Shown piece by piece: positions 41,207 to 48,834 of a stretch of DNA of 64,000 nucleotides. Under the pieces are notes generated by a model, which saw only the letters and a program-made list of their open reading frames with translations, did not search any database and was not told where the DNA came from. The translations under genes were made by a program, and so were the position numbers. Numbering within the stretch: the first letter of the stretch is position 1; every line of letters starts with the position of its first letter. Where the stretch lies: positions 186,001 through 250,000 of the forward strand of contig NZ_PKOJ01000005.1 in NCBI RefSeq assembly GCF_002860325.1. Reading direction: 5' to 3'. This DNA is from Neptunicoccus cionae. GTDB lineage: Bacteria; Pseudomonadota; Alphaproteobacteria; Rhodobacterales; Rhodobacteraceae.

Positions 41207-41216
41207 TTTTTCGCAA
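41207..41216 (-). promoter_or_regulatory. flagellar-cluster motif TTGCGAAAAA, copy 9 (flagellin 2)
   Basis: On the leftward strand ATTTGCGAAAAATGGAAACC: the motif runs directly into the first TGGAAACC repeat, 107 bp upstream of the flagellin 2 ATG. Confidence 0.6.
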
Positions 41217-41228
41217 ATTCGATTTTTT

Positions 41229-41744
41229 TTAAAATTTGCGTTCAAAACCCTTTCCGGGCGCCTTTACGTTAACATCACCACGTAACTGTCCGGTTTTATC
41301 GTAAACACCTTTCAGACTCTGCCGGCTGCGCAGATGCTCAATCTCGCTCAGGATGGTGCGGGAGGCGTCGGCCATGCCCCGCAAAAGGTGCTCGTTCAGT
41401 TCCAGTTGTTCCGCCAGATCGCGTACCAGCTTGCGCAATTGGGCCACGGCGGGAACATCTACAGCCAGAAACGGCTCAACCGCAGGCTGCTTTCGCTCCA
41501 GCGTTTCCAGCAGCTTTGCCTTTTCTTCGAAGAAGGAGGCAACAGTCGCTACGTCTTTGGCTTCAAGCGCATCGTTCTCCCGACGCAAAAGGCCGAGCGT
41601 GTCCGAAAGCAGCCCCTCGAACCGATGAATATTCTCTTCGTCTTCCTGTGTCAGACCCGCATTATCCGGCCCGCTGCGGGCCTTGCGCTCTCCCAGACGG
41701 ATACCCAGACGGGAAAGAGCGGATGTGGGGGGCACACCGATCAT
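41229..41744 (-). CDS. FlgN-like export chaperone
   Basis: A 171-aa helical protein with the pattern of FlgN, the chaperone of FlgK and FlgL. Its helical core includes LSDTLGLLRRENDALEAKDV, FEEKAKLLETLERKQPAVEP and LAEQLELNEHLLRGMADASR. It is the last gene of a leftward flgI-flgJ-like-flgN-like run, overlapping the previous gene by 4 bp. Its sequence match to FlgN is moderate by eye, so no symbol is assigned. Confidence 0.7.
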   Translation of the reverse strand: MIGVPPTSALSRLGIRLGERKARSGPDNAGLTQEDEENIHRFEGLLSDTLGLLRRENDALEAKDVATVASFFEEKAKLLETLERKQPAVEPFLAVDVPAVAQLRKLVRDLAEQLELNEHLLRGMADASRTILSEIEHLRSRQSLKGVYDKTGQLRGDVNVKAPGKGFERKF

Positions 41745-42022
41745 TTACTATAGACTTTCAACTGGGCCGCAATCGAACGCGCGATCCCTACACCACCGGA
41801 GTTTGCCACTTCCTGCGCCATCGCATTGGCCAGCAACCCGCGAAACATCTCTTCCCCGTGCCCGCCTGCCGGATCGGGAATGGCCTGCGCCAGCATCGCT
41901 GAAAAGGTGGTTCCCAGATAAGCCGCTTCAAAATCCTGCGCGGCTTTCTCGATGCTTTCCTGTTTTCCCAAATCTTTTGGTTCTGCCCGCAGGGTCTGAA
42001 AAAGGGGAATTTGCAAATCCAT
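41741..42022 (-). CDS. rod-binding FlgJ N-terminal-domain protein
   Basis: A 93-aa protein equal to the rod-cap N-terminal domain of FlgJ: IEKAAQDFEAAYLGTTFSAM, GEEMFRGLLANAMAQEVANS, GGVGIARSIAAQL. The C-terminal muramidase domain of enterobacterial FlgJ is absent, which is usual in alphaproteobacteria. Peptidoglycan opening must then come from a separate enzyme, perhaps the M15 hydrolase at 9750. Confidence 0.85.
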   Translation of the reverse strand: MDLQIPLFQTLRAEPKDLGKQESIEKAAQDFEAAYLGTTFSAMLAQAIPDPAGGHGEEMFRGLLANAMAQEVANSGGVGIARSIAAQLKVYSK

Positions 42023-43116
42023 TATATGATCTCCAGTTCGGCATGCAGCGCGCCGGAAGCTTTGATCGCCTGCAGGATCGAAATAATTTCCTGCGCCCCG
42101 ATTCCGATCGCATTCAATCCGTCTACCATTTCTCTCAGGCTAACCTGTCCACCGACCAGCGCGAAGCCCGAATTTTTCTGTTCGACCTGAATTTCAGTGC
42201 TGGGAACGATTACGGTTTCCCCGATGGAAATAGGCGCGGGCTGGCTGACAAAGGCGCTTTCCGAAACACTTACCGTTAATCCGCCCTGACTGATCGCCAC
42301 TTCGTCAATGCGCACGTCAGCGCCAATAACAATCGTACCGGATTTGGCATCAATCACAACTTTTGCGGGGGTATCCGGTTGCACCGACAGATTTTCGATT
42401 GCCGCCAGCATCTCGGATATATCGCCCTTGCCCATCATGGACACTTCGATCGTTCCCGGATCAAGCGTGACCGCCCGTGCACCTTTGGCCTGCTCATTGA
42501 TAACGTCTTTTATTCGCAAAGCTGTGGTGAAGTCAGGATTGCGCAGGGCCAGACGTATGCTGGCCATTTCCTGCAAATTAAAATCAATTTCCTTTTCAAC
42601 AATCGCACCGCTTTCGATACGTGCCACGGTTGGCACACCGCTGGTTACTTCCGCCGCGGCCCCCTGAACCGAAAAGCCCCCGACCACAAGCGCACCCTGC
42701 CCGACTGCATAAATTGCACCATCCGCCCCTGACAGAGGCGTGACCAGCAGCGTGCCGCCCCGCAGCGATTCTGCATCACCCAAAGAGGCAACGTTTACGT
42801 CGATTTCACTGCCGCGTCGGGCATAGGCCGGCAATTCTGCCGTGACCATAACAGCGGCAACGTTTTTCGTGTTCAGGCCCTCGTCGCTCAGGTTGCCGAC
42901 GCCCAAGCGGGATAGCATGCCTTCGATTGATTTTCGGGTAAACGGAGAGTTCCGCATACTGTCGCCCGTCCCGTCCAGACCGACGACCAATCCATAGCCG
43001 ATCAACTGGTTCGCCCGAACGCCCTCAAAGCTGACAATATCCTTCAGCCTCACCTGCGCCTGCGCGCTGGCAGCCGCCAGCGTGAACGCTAAAACGAGAA
43101 ATAACCTTGCGAGCAT
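42022..43116 (-). CDS. flgI: flagellar P-ring protein FlgI
   Basis: A 364-aa periplasmic P-ring subunit. The start at 43116 gives signal peptide MLARLFLVLAFTLAAASAQA, followed by VRLKDIVSFEGVRANQLIGY and GLVVGLDGTGDSMRNSPFTR, the diagnostic FlgI region. The C-terminus is GLNAIGIGAQEIISILQAIK. In-frame ATGs at 43131 and 43191 are alternatives; 43116 gives the usual length. It heads the flgI-flgJ-like-flgN-like run, divergent from the regulator at 43300. Confidence 0.95.
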   Translation of the reverse strand: MLARLFLVLAFTLAAASAQAQVRLKDIVSFEGVRANQLIGYGLVVGLDGTGDSMRNSPFTRKSIEGMLSRLGVGNLSDEGLNTKNVAAVMVTAELPAYARRGSEIDVNVASLGDAESLRGGTLLVTPLSGADGAIYAVGQGALVVGGFSVQGAAAEVTSGVPTVARIESGAIVEKEIDFNLQEMASIRLALRNPDFTTALRIKDVINEQAKGARAVTLDPGTIEVSMMGKGDISEMLAAIENLSVQPDTPAKVVIDAKSGTIVIGADVRIDEVAISQGGLTVSVSESAFVSQPAPISIGETVIVPSTEIQVEQKNSGFALVGGQVSLREMVDGLNAIGIGAQEIISILQAIKASGALHAELEII

Positions 43117-43271
43117 TGGGCAGCCATCCATTCCGGTTTCCGCAAATATCAATTCAGGGCTGGCATTCAACCTTCGACCCGAAAAACCCATTAACGGGAT
43201 AGGGACGGAGATTTCTTTCCGATTGGTCCTGTATTGAAGCCGTTTGCCTTGCTACTGTAGTCTATAGTTAT

Positions 43272-43281
43272 TTTTTCGCAA
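43272..43281 (-). promoter_or_regulatory. flagellar-cluster motif TTGCGAAAAA, copy 10 (flgI/regulator)
   Basis: On the leftward strand AACTTGCGAAAAAATAACTA points to flgI (155 bp to ATG 43116). It also ends 18 bp before the start of the divergent regulator gene, so it could affect both. Confidence 0.55.
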
Positions 43282-43299
43282 GTTCCAGAAAGAGACCGG

Positions 43300-44016
43300 A
43301 TGCGCGTAATTCTACATGATCCCGACGAAAATCGCAGGTCGTCCTTAATCGCGGCTTTCCGGAAAAACGGGATCACCGCCGAGCATTTACCAGAGGCTGC
43401 CATACTTAACGGCAGTTCAGGGCTGGATGAGACTGTTGCGGTCCTTCTTCCGGTTGTTCTGGCCTTTGACGCGAACGACGATGCAAACGCTGCAATTCAG
43501 AAATTTCGCAAGTCCGGTGCGAAAAATCCGCTGTTGGTCTTGCAAGGCAATGTCAGCGCAGAGGGACGCGCAAGCATACTGGATGCCGGAGCCGACGATG
43601 CACTGAGCAGCCCGTTCAATTCCACAGAGATTACCGCGCGGCTTCGGGCTCTTGCGCGGCGCCAGTTTGGTGTCCGCACACAAGAAGTACAGGCCGGTGA
43701 TCTGACGGTGTTTCTTGACGGTCGTCATCCGGATCTTGCCGGACAAACCATCAAAATTTCCGCGAGCGAGCAGACGATCCTTCGTATTCTTGCCCTTAAT
43801 GCAGGTAAAGTCGTCCACCGCGAGGTTCTGTTCGATGCGCTTTATGCCCTGTCAGATTACCAGCCCTACGCCAAGGCGCTTGATGTTCATATTTGCAAGC
43901 TGCGGCGCAAAATTGAAAAGCTGTCCGGCAAGGGTGCAAGCGGTATTCACACTTATACCGGACAGGGTTACGCGCTGGAGACCCCTGCGCGGCGCGAAGA
44001 AACCCTAGCACTCTGA
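43300..44016 (+). CDS. CtrA/FtcR-like OmpR-family regulator with degenerate receiver
   Basis: A 238-aa regulator. The receiver-like N-terminal domain (1-118) keeps an acidic patch (LHDPDENRR, Asp7/Asp9) and AGADD near 96-100. The canonical Lys of TKPF is replaced in SSPF, the conserved Ser/Thr is replaced in VLQG, and the phospho-Asp is at best shifted (LAFDAND). The C-terminal winged helix (about 130-232) is intact: ISASEQTILRILALNAGKVV, DVHICKLRRKIEKL, HTYTGQGYAL. This matches phosphorylation-independent flagellar master regulators such as FtcR and Rem of Rhizobiales (family knowledge). It is at the edge of the flagellar cluster and is a candidate reader of the TTGCGAAAAA motif. Confidence 0.82.
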   Translation: MRVILHDPDENRRSSLIAAFRKNGITAEHLPEAAILNGSSGLDETVAVLLPVVLAFDANDDANAAIQKFRKSGAKNPLLVLQGNVSAEGRASILDAGADDALSSPFNSTEITARLRALARRQFGVRTQEVQAGDLTVFLDGRHPDLAGQTIKISASEQTILRILALNAGKVVHREVLFDALYALSDYQPYAKALDVHICKLRRKIEKLSGKGASGIHTYTGQGYALETPARREETLAL

Positions 44017-44024
44017 TCCGACGT

Positions 44025-44498
44025 TCAGCTAACAACCGTAAGTTCGGTGGGCGTGGAAATACACAAGCACGTCCCGTCCCGCAGACGGTTGCGCAGACGG
44101 CTCCACCGTACCGAAACCCCGTCGTGAACCGCTGTCATTACGGTATTAATTCGCGTTTCATCGTCGGGATAGTAATACCCGTGAAGAGATACGGGATAGT
44201 TTTTCGGACAAGCATGCAACACGAAAGCATCGAGGGTTTCTTCCGAAGCTTCAAGTCCGTCACCTTCTGCGAAATACCCGCTTACATTCTGTCCGTATAC
44301 CTCGATACGGGCCAGTTCGGCGGAAACAGGTATTATTCTGATCCGATTGTCTGCACCTGTCGTCAAATCAAAATCCTGCAGAATTTGGTGAATACGGGCA
44401 GCAGCGCTTTTGTGGACCGGCCCGAAACGCAACCGTCCCTCCTCTTGATCAAAGTCAACTTCGAAGAACTGTTCAGTGAAAACGGTTTGATGAAACAT
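44025..44498 (-). CDS. hypothetical protein convergent to the flagellar regulator
   Basis: A 157-aa protein of no family I recognise. It starts MFHQTVFTEQFFEVDFDQEE with AAGGAATAC upstream, and has no signal peptide or membrane helix. Features include SAAARIHQILQDFDLTTGAD and HACPKNYPVSLHGYYYPDDE. It ends 9 bp from the stop of the regulator gene. It may mark the right edge of the flagellar cluster or be unrelated. Confidence 0.6.
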   Translation of the reverse strand: MFHQTVFTEQFFEVDFDQEEGRLRFGPVHKSAAARIHQILQDFDLTTGADNRIRIIPVSAELARIEVYGQNVSGYFAEGDGLEASEETLDAFVLHACPKNYPVSLHGYYYPDDETRINTVMTAVHDGVSVRWSRLRNRLRDGTCLCISTPTELTVVS

Positions 44499-44922
44499 CT
44501 GCTGGTATTCCTTCTGAAATACGGTCGCGGTTATTAAATTTGATCATACGCTTGGTTGGTCAACGAATGGACGCAGCCGATACGTTCAATTGTATCGCGA
44601 AGGACACTGCCGACAACTCGCGTCAAGGTATAGAGATACGGGATTACTCCCGCTGCGGTGTTCCTGTCTTGTTAACCCGCTGCAAAGTTTCCCTCTAGTG
44701 GAATGTTAAATAACCCGACGACAAAAACCCTAAATGCTAAAGTTTCAGCCATTTTATTTTTAGAGTGTGTGCAAATGACATCATTTTATGCGGCCGCCGT
44801 TTTACCACAGCCTATCCGATGCGGAATCACTGACCTCAAAACCAGAAGTAGTCTCTCCTGAACCGGCGATTCTTGGCAGACCAGTTTCGAAATCCCATAG
44901 GCTGATGCCCTGAAACAGCCCG
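44499..44922. other. 424-bp gene-free region between the flagellar cluster and the TTT locus
   Basis: No convincing coding frame was seen. It is AT-rich near 44700-44790 and holds the upstream region of the leftward 157-aa gene and the 3' end of the gntR transcript. A short inverted repeat CGGGA-TTAC-TCCCG occurs near 44639 but lacks terminator features. Confidence 0.5.
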
Positions 44923-45702
44923 TTAAAATTCGAGCGTGACACGATCTGCAGGCACATGAAGCGTCTGGAAATAGAAAGGGCGCTGGTCGGACAGAAAGGT
45001 AGTGGCTTCGATTTTGAAAAACGGTCCGTCCATTGGCAACTCGAAGAGCGCCGCCTGTCTGACATCAATGTCCTCCAGCGACACCGAGCGTTTGCCCTGC
45101 ACAGCCACAACGCCAAGGCGCGCTTCTAGAATTGTGCGCAGGTTGGACTGGCGCAGGGAATGCGCCGCAAGGCTCGCAGCGGGTACAAGCCGCGCGTCCA
45201 GGATCATCTCTGCCCCCACCCGCAAGTCATGGGTGCCGATGATGCTGCGGCGGATTACAGTATATTCCGGGCATGCCCCGAGATGGTCGCACCAAGGCCC
45301 TTTTGAATCCGTGCTGGCGATCTCGATTTTCTGGTTGATCATGCGAAAGGCATTTCCGGATTCAATATGGTGCATCCGGAAGTGCCAGATATTCGGGGGA
45401 AGGACCGAACAATCCAGCACGCGCGTTCCGTCACCGCGACGCCTTTTGATCAACCCGAGATCCTGCACCTGCCCCAAAGCGGTTTGCACCGTACCAAGGC
45501 TGACCCCCAGACTTTCTGCCAGATCCGTTTCCGACGGCAGCCGCAGACCCGGTGCAAGAGTCCCGCTATGAATGGCATTGACCAGCGCAACCCGAAGCGC
45601 CTGCCGTTTGGTCATGCCGTTCCGATCAATCTCTTGCAGCATCGCACGCTTTAAAGCCTTGTTGATGTCGGAGTCGGATTCGATCGTAGCCTGACGGTTC
45701 AT
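44923..45702 (-). CDS. GntR-family (HutC/UTRA) transcriptional regulator
   Basis: A 259-aa regulator. The winged HTH is at about 35-95 (LRVALVNAIHSGTLAPGLRL, PSETDLAESLGVSLGTVQTA). The C-terminal UTRA ligand domain is at about 110-255 (RMINQKIEIASTDS, YTVIRRSIIGTHDLRVGAEM, ILDARLVPAASLA). Its start overlaps the tctA stop by 4 bp, so it is the last gene of tctC-tctB-tctA-gntR and probably senses the transported carboxylate or a derivative. Confidence 0.88.
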   Translation of the reverse strand: MNRQATIESDSDINKALKRAMLQEIDRNGMTKRQALRVALVNAIHSGTLAPGLRLPSETDLAESLGVSLGTVQTALGQVQDLGLIKRRRGDGTRVLDCSVLPPNIWHFRMHHIESGNAFRMINQKIEIASTDSKGPWCDHLGACPEYTVIRRSIIGTHDLRVGAEMILDARLVPAASLAAHSLRQSNLRTILEARLGVVAVQGKRSVSLEDIDVRQAALFELPMDGPFFKIEATTFLSDQRPFYFQTLHVPADRVTLEF

Positions 45703-47195
45703 GCGTTTTTCCTGCGCGCCATTATAAATGCGCGCACCATAACACCAATGGTCAGCGCCATAAACAGCAGCGCAACCGGAGACAGGATAGCTTCGACATA
45801 TTTACCATTATAGAGCAACAAGGTCTGGCGCAGCGAAGTTTCAAACAGATCGCCAAGCAGAAAGCCGATCACCAGACATACGAGCGAAAAACCGGTCCGC
45901 GCCATTGCAACACCGATGCCCGCGAAAATCAGCATCACACCCACGTCCCAAAGGGATTGGGACGGCAAATAAACCCCGATGATACAGAAAAGGATCACCG
46001 GCGGAAGAATGACACCGCGGGGGATCACTGCAAACTGGACCCAGAGGTTAACCCCCAACCGCCCGACAACAAGATGGATCACATTGGCAATGATCATTGA
46101 GGCAAAAAGCCCGTACACCAGATCCCCGTGCAAGGTCAGCATGAATGGCCCCGGCACAATTCCATGCATCACCAGCGCTCCGATCAACAGGGCAGCGGCA
46201 ATGTTACCGGGAATACCGAGTGCGATGGTCGGCACCAGATTGGCCCCCACAACCGCGCTGTTGGCAGCCTCGGTTGCAATGATGCCCTCCGGTTCACCGG
46301 TGCCGAACCTGTCACGGTTCGGTGATGCCCGCCGTGCGGCGCCATAAGACAGGAATGCCGCAAGTGTCACGCCCAAACCCGGCAGCATACCGACGAAAGA
46401 ACCGATCATGGAGCTGCGCAAAATGGTACGCCAGTAAGAAAAGAACTCGCGGAATGGCAGGGCAGTTGCAGCCCCTGATCGCGGTTGTTCCAAGCTGAAA
46501 CTCTCTCTGCCGCCGCTTCTGCCCAGCCCTAGCATCTCGATCACCACGGACGACAAGGCAAGTGCCCCGATTGCAAGGGACGTCAGGGACAACCCGTCGT
46601 AAAGGTTCACCTGACCGAATGTCATTCGCTGGCTGCTGTGAACAGGATCCAGCCCGACGGTTGCAAGGAAAACCCCCAGAAAAATAGCGATGATGCCTTT
46701 CAGGGGTGAATCTCCGGTGATGCCGGCAAGCAGGGCAAAGGCAAACAGCAAAACGCAGGTGTATTCCAGCGGACCGAATTGCAGGGCCACAGCGGCAAAA
46801 GGAACGACCAGAAGGATCAGCATGCCGTCGGAAATCATATCCCCTGTCACCGAGGAGAAAATGGCGAATTTCAGCGCGCGTTTGGCCTCGCCACGTTTGG
46901 CCATCGGATGACCGTCCAACGCGGTGGCTGCCGCCTCGGGCGTGCCTGGCGAGTTGAGCAGAATGGCCGGTATCGCCCCGCCGGAGGTACCGCCTTTGTT
47001 CACACCGACCAGAAACGCAATCGCGGCAAGCGGTGACATGTAGTAGGTTACAGGGATCAGCACCGCCATCGCTGTAACGCTGCCCAATCCCGGGATAGCC
47101 CCGATAACAATACCCAGAACAATACCGCCACAAATCGCGATAAGATTCCAAAGGGTGAATGCCGCTTCGAAGGCACTTGCAATCTGTTCGAGCAT
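45699..47195 (-). CDS. tctA: tripartite tricarboxylate transporter large permease TctA
   Basis: A 498-aa inner-membrane protein with about 11-12 membrane segments. Family motifs: GGIVLGIVIGAIPGLGSVTA near residue 22, FLVGVNKGGTSGGAIPAILL with NSPGTPEAAATALDGHPMAK, and FVGMLPGLGVTLAAFLSYGA. It works with TctB and the periplasmic receptor TctC to import a carboxylate using the ion gradient. The substrate cannot be read from sequence. Confidence 0.95.
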   Translation of the reverse strand: MLEQIASAFEAAFTLWNLIAICGGIVLGIVIGAIPGLGSVTAMAVLIPVTYYMSPLAAIAFLVGVNKGGTSGGAIPAILLNSPGTPEAAATALDGHPMAKRGEAKRALKFAIFSSVTGDMISDGMLILLVVPFAAVALQFGPLEYTCVLLFAFALLAGITGDSPLKGIIAIFLGVFLATVGLDPVHSSQRMTFGQVNLYDGLSLTSLAIGALALSSVVIEMLGLGRSGGRESFSLEQPRSGAATALPFREFFSYWRTILRSSMIGSFVGMLPGLGVTLAAFLSYGAARRASPNRDRFGTGEPEGIIATEAANSAVVGANLVPTIALGIPGNIAAALLIGALVMHGIVPGPFMLTLHGDLVYGLFASMIIANVIHLVVGRLGVNLWVQFAVIPRGVILPPVILFCIIGVYLPSQSLWDVGVMLIFAGIGVAMARTGFSLVCLVIGFLLGDLFETSLRQTLLLYNGKYVEAILSPVALLFMALTIGVMVRAFIMARRKNA

Positions 47196-47205
47196 GACGG
47201 GTTCC

Positions 47206-47682
47206 TTAGGGGAGTTGGATCGAGAAAATCTGCCACACCAGCAGTTTCAGAAGGAGAGGCAGGCCAAGCGCGATGAGCCCAAGCAACCATTTGTGCTGGC
47301 GGTAGCGTGTAACGGCAATCGCGCAGAGGGTTGTGAACACACCGGCAGCAACAAAGCCGAGCCAGTCGAACAAAGCCAGCGTCGCAATGGAAAAGACAAC
47401 CCAGCCCGCAAGCTCCAGCAGAATGCGGGAACCACCGCTGCTGGGTGTACTGCGATAGGCTTTCCAGTTGGTCGCCACCAGCGCGGTCGCGCAGGCCAGC
47501 ACCACAAATGCCGTGATGTATGGGAAGGTAGAAGGTGCGATTTCGCCGCGACTTGCCGCGCCCGGAACGTTGCGGGGGATCAGCCAGAAGATCGCAAACA
47601 GACTGGCGACCATAAGGACAACGCCGGATTGGAAATCGAGGCGCCCTTTGGCGCCCCGATCTTTGTCAACTGCACGGGTCAA
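47206..47682 (-). CDS. tctB: tripartite tricarboxylate transporter small permease TctB
   Basis: A 158-aa membrane protein with four hydrophobic segments (LDFQSGVVLMVASLFAIFWL, FPYITAFVVLACATALVATN, WVVFSIATLALFDWLGFVAA, LLGLIALGLPLLLKLLVWQI), the TctB topology. It lies between tctC and tctA and overlaps tctC by 4 bp. Confidence 0.88.
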   Translation of the reverse strand: MTRAVDKDRGAKGRLDFQSGVVLMVASLFAIFWLIPRNVPGAASRGEIAPSTFPYITAFVVLACATALVATNWKAYRSTPSSGGSRILLELAGWVVFSIATLALFDWLGFVAAGVFTTLCAIAVTRYRQHKWLLGLIALGLPLLLKLLVWQIFSIQLP

Positions 47683-48599
47683 TTTTGACCTGCAACTTTC
47701 TTGAGCCCCTCATAGGCCTTCGCAAGCTCTGCTGTTGCGCCTTCCGTACCAAGGAAGCTGAGCGGGAACAGAAGTTTCTCGGTCATAAGGCTCTGGAATT
47801 CGGCGTCTTCCATTGCTGCTTCTGCCTTTTCGGCCAGAACTGCGATGACGTCGGCAGGGGTACCGGCGGGAACGGCAAGAATTGCCTCACTTGGCATGGA
47901 GATTCCGTATTTTTCAGCGATAGAAGGAACATCCGGACTGGCCGCAAGACGGTCGGAGTTCATCGACAACAGCACTTTAATCGTATCGCCATACCGGCCG
48001 TGAACACCGCCGGACCATGCGAAATCAATCTTGCCGCCCAACAGGAACGGAACCATTTCGCCGCCCCCTTTTGTCGGGATGCCGTTCCACTCGATACCTT
48101 CCTGCTCGGCAATGTAATCGGTGAAGGCCCGCGAAAGCGTGCTTTGATCCCCATAGCTGAGCGTTTTGTCCTTGGAGTAGGAGATCAGTTCGTCCAGCGT
48201 ATTAAAGGGGGCATCCGCCTTGGCAACGAGCGCCTGCTGGTAATTGGTGATTCTGGCGACAGTATCAAAACTGTCAAAGCTGTATTCCACATCCTGAGTC
48301 AGCGGCGGCCACATCAGGGAAGAAGATGTCGTGAAAATTACGGTGTACCCGTCAGGCTCTGCCTTGGAAACTTCGGTCGCGCCAATAGCGCCACCTGCGC
48401 CGGGACGCACACGAACAATAACGTTCTGCCCCAGTTCGTTAGAGAGGGATTTGCCGAACACCCGCGCCATGGTTTCAGTGGATCCGCCCGCTGCAAACGG
48501 AATAACAAGCGTGACCGGTTTGGAAGGGTAGTCCTGCGCGAATCCGGCAGTACCAGCCAGTACGCCAGCGACGGCAACAGCGATTATTTTTTTGAACAT
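47679..48599 (-). CDS. tctC: tripartite tricarboxylate transporter receptor TctC/Bug
   Basis: A 306-aa periplasmic receptor of the Bug/TctC family. The signal peptide MFKKIIAVAVAGVLAGTAGF precedes AQDYPSKPVTLVIPFAAGGS, the classic mature N-terminus. NVIVRVRPGAGGAIGATEVS is the conserved ligand-site region. The ATG at 48599 has AAGGAG upstream; a longer frame to 48656 lacks one. It is first in tctC-tctB-tctA-gntR, divergent from the DUF3604 gene. Confidence 0.93.
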   Translation of the reverse strand: MFKKIIAVAVAGVLAGTAGFAQDYPSKPVTLVIPFAAGGSTETMARVFGKSLSNELGQNVIVRVRPGAGGAIGATEVSKAEPDGYTVIFTTSSSLMWPPLTQDVEYSFDSFDTVARITNYQQALVAKADAPFNTLDELISYSKDKTLSYGDQSTLSRAFTDYIAEQEGIEWNGIPTKGGGEMVPFLLGGKIDFAWSGGVHGRYGDTIKVLLSMNSDRLAASPDVPSIAEKYGISMPSEAILAVPAGTPADVIAVLAEKAEAAMEDAEFQSLMTEKLLFPLSFLGTEGATAELAKAYEGLKKVAGQN

Positions 48600-48834
48600 T
48601 CTGGAACTCCTTGTTGATGGCCTGACGTTACTATGGAGTTTTAAAAGCGCAAACAATTTCTCACCGACCCATCAAAATTGCAGCAGTTCTACTAAATTTG
48701 TCCAGTTATTATGCACCTTTAGTACAGATCCGGCTATTTCCACGGCGATAACGTAGTTCAAAAAATTACCCTATTGCTAAAACTATATAGGTATGTAACG
48801 CCTAAAGGAACAACACTACAGCGGAGAAGATTTC
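48600..48834. promoter_or_regulatory. divergent promoter region, tctC / DUF3604
   Basis: A 235-bp AT-rich gap containing both 5' ends. CCTAT...ATAGG arms near 48770-48793 surround CTAAAACT and are a weak candidate for a GntR operator. I see no clear palindrome repeated on both sides. Confidence 0.45.

Noticed and set aside
44639-44653. CGGGA-TTAC-TCCCG hairpin in the gap right of the flagellar cluster
   Set aside because: Only a 5-bp stem with no T-tract; too weak to call a terminator.
44802-45116. Leftward 104-codon frame at the 3' end of the GntR gene
   Set aside because: It overlaps gntR in another frame, is Ser/Arg/Cys-rich and has no features of a real protein.
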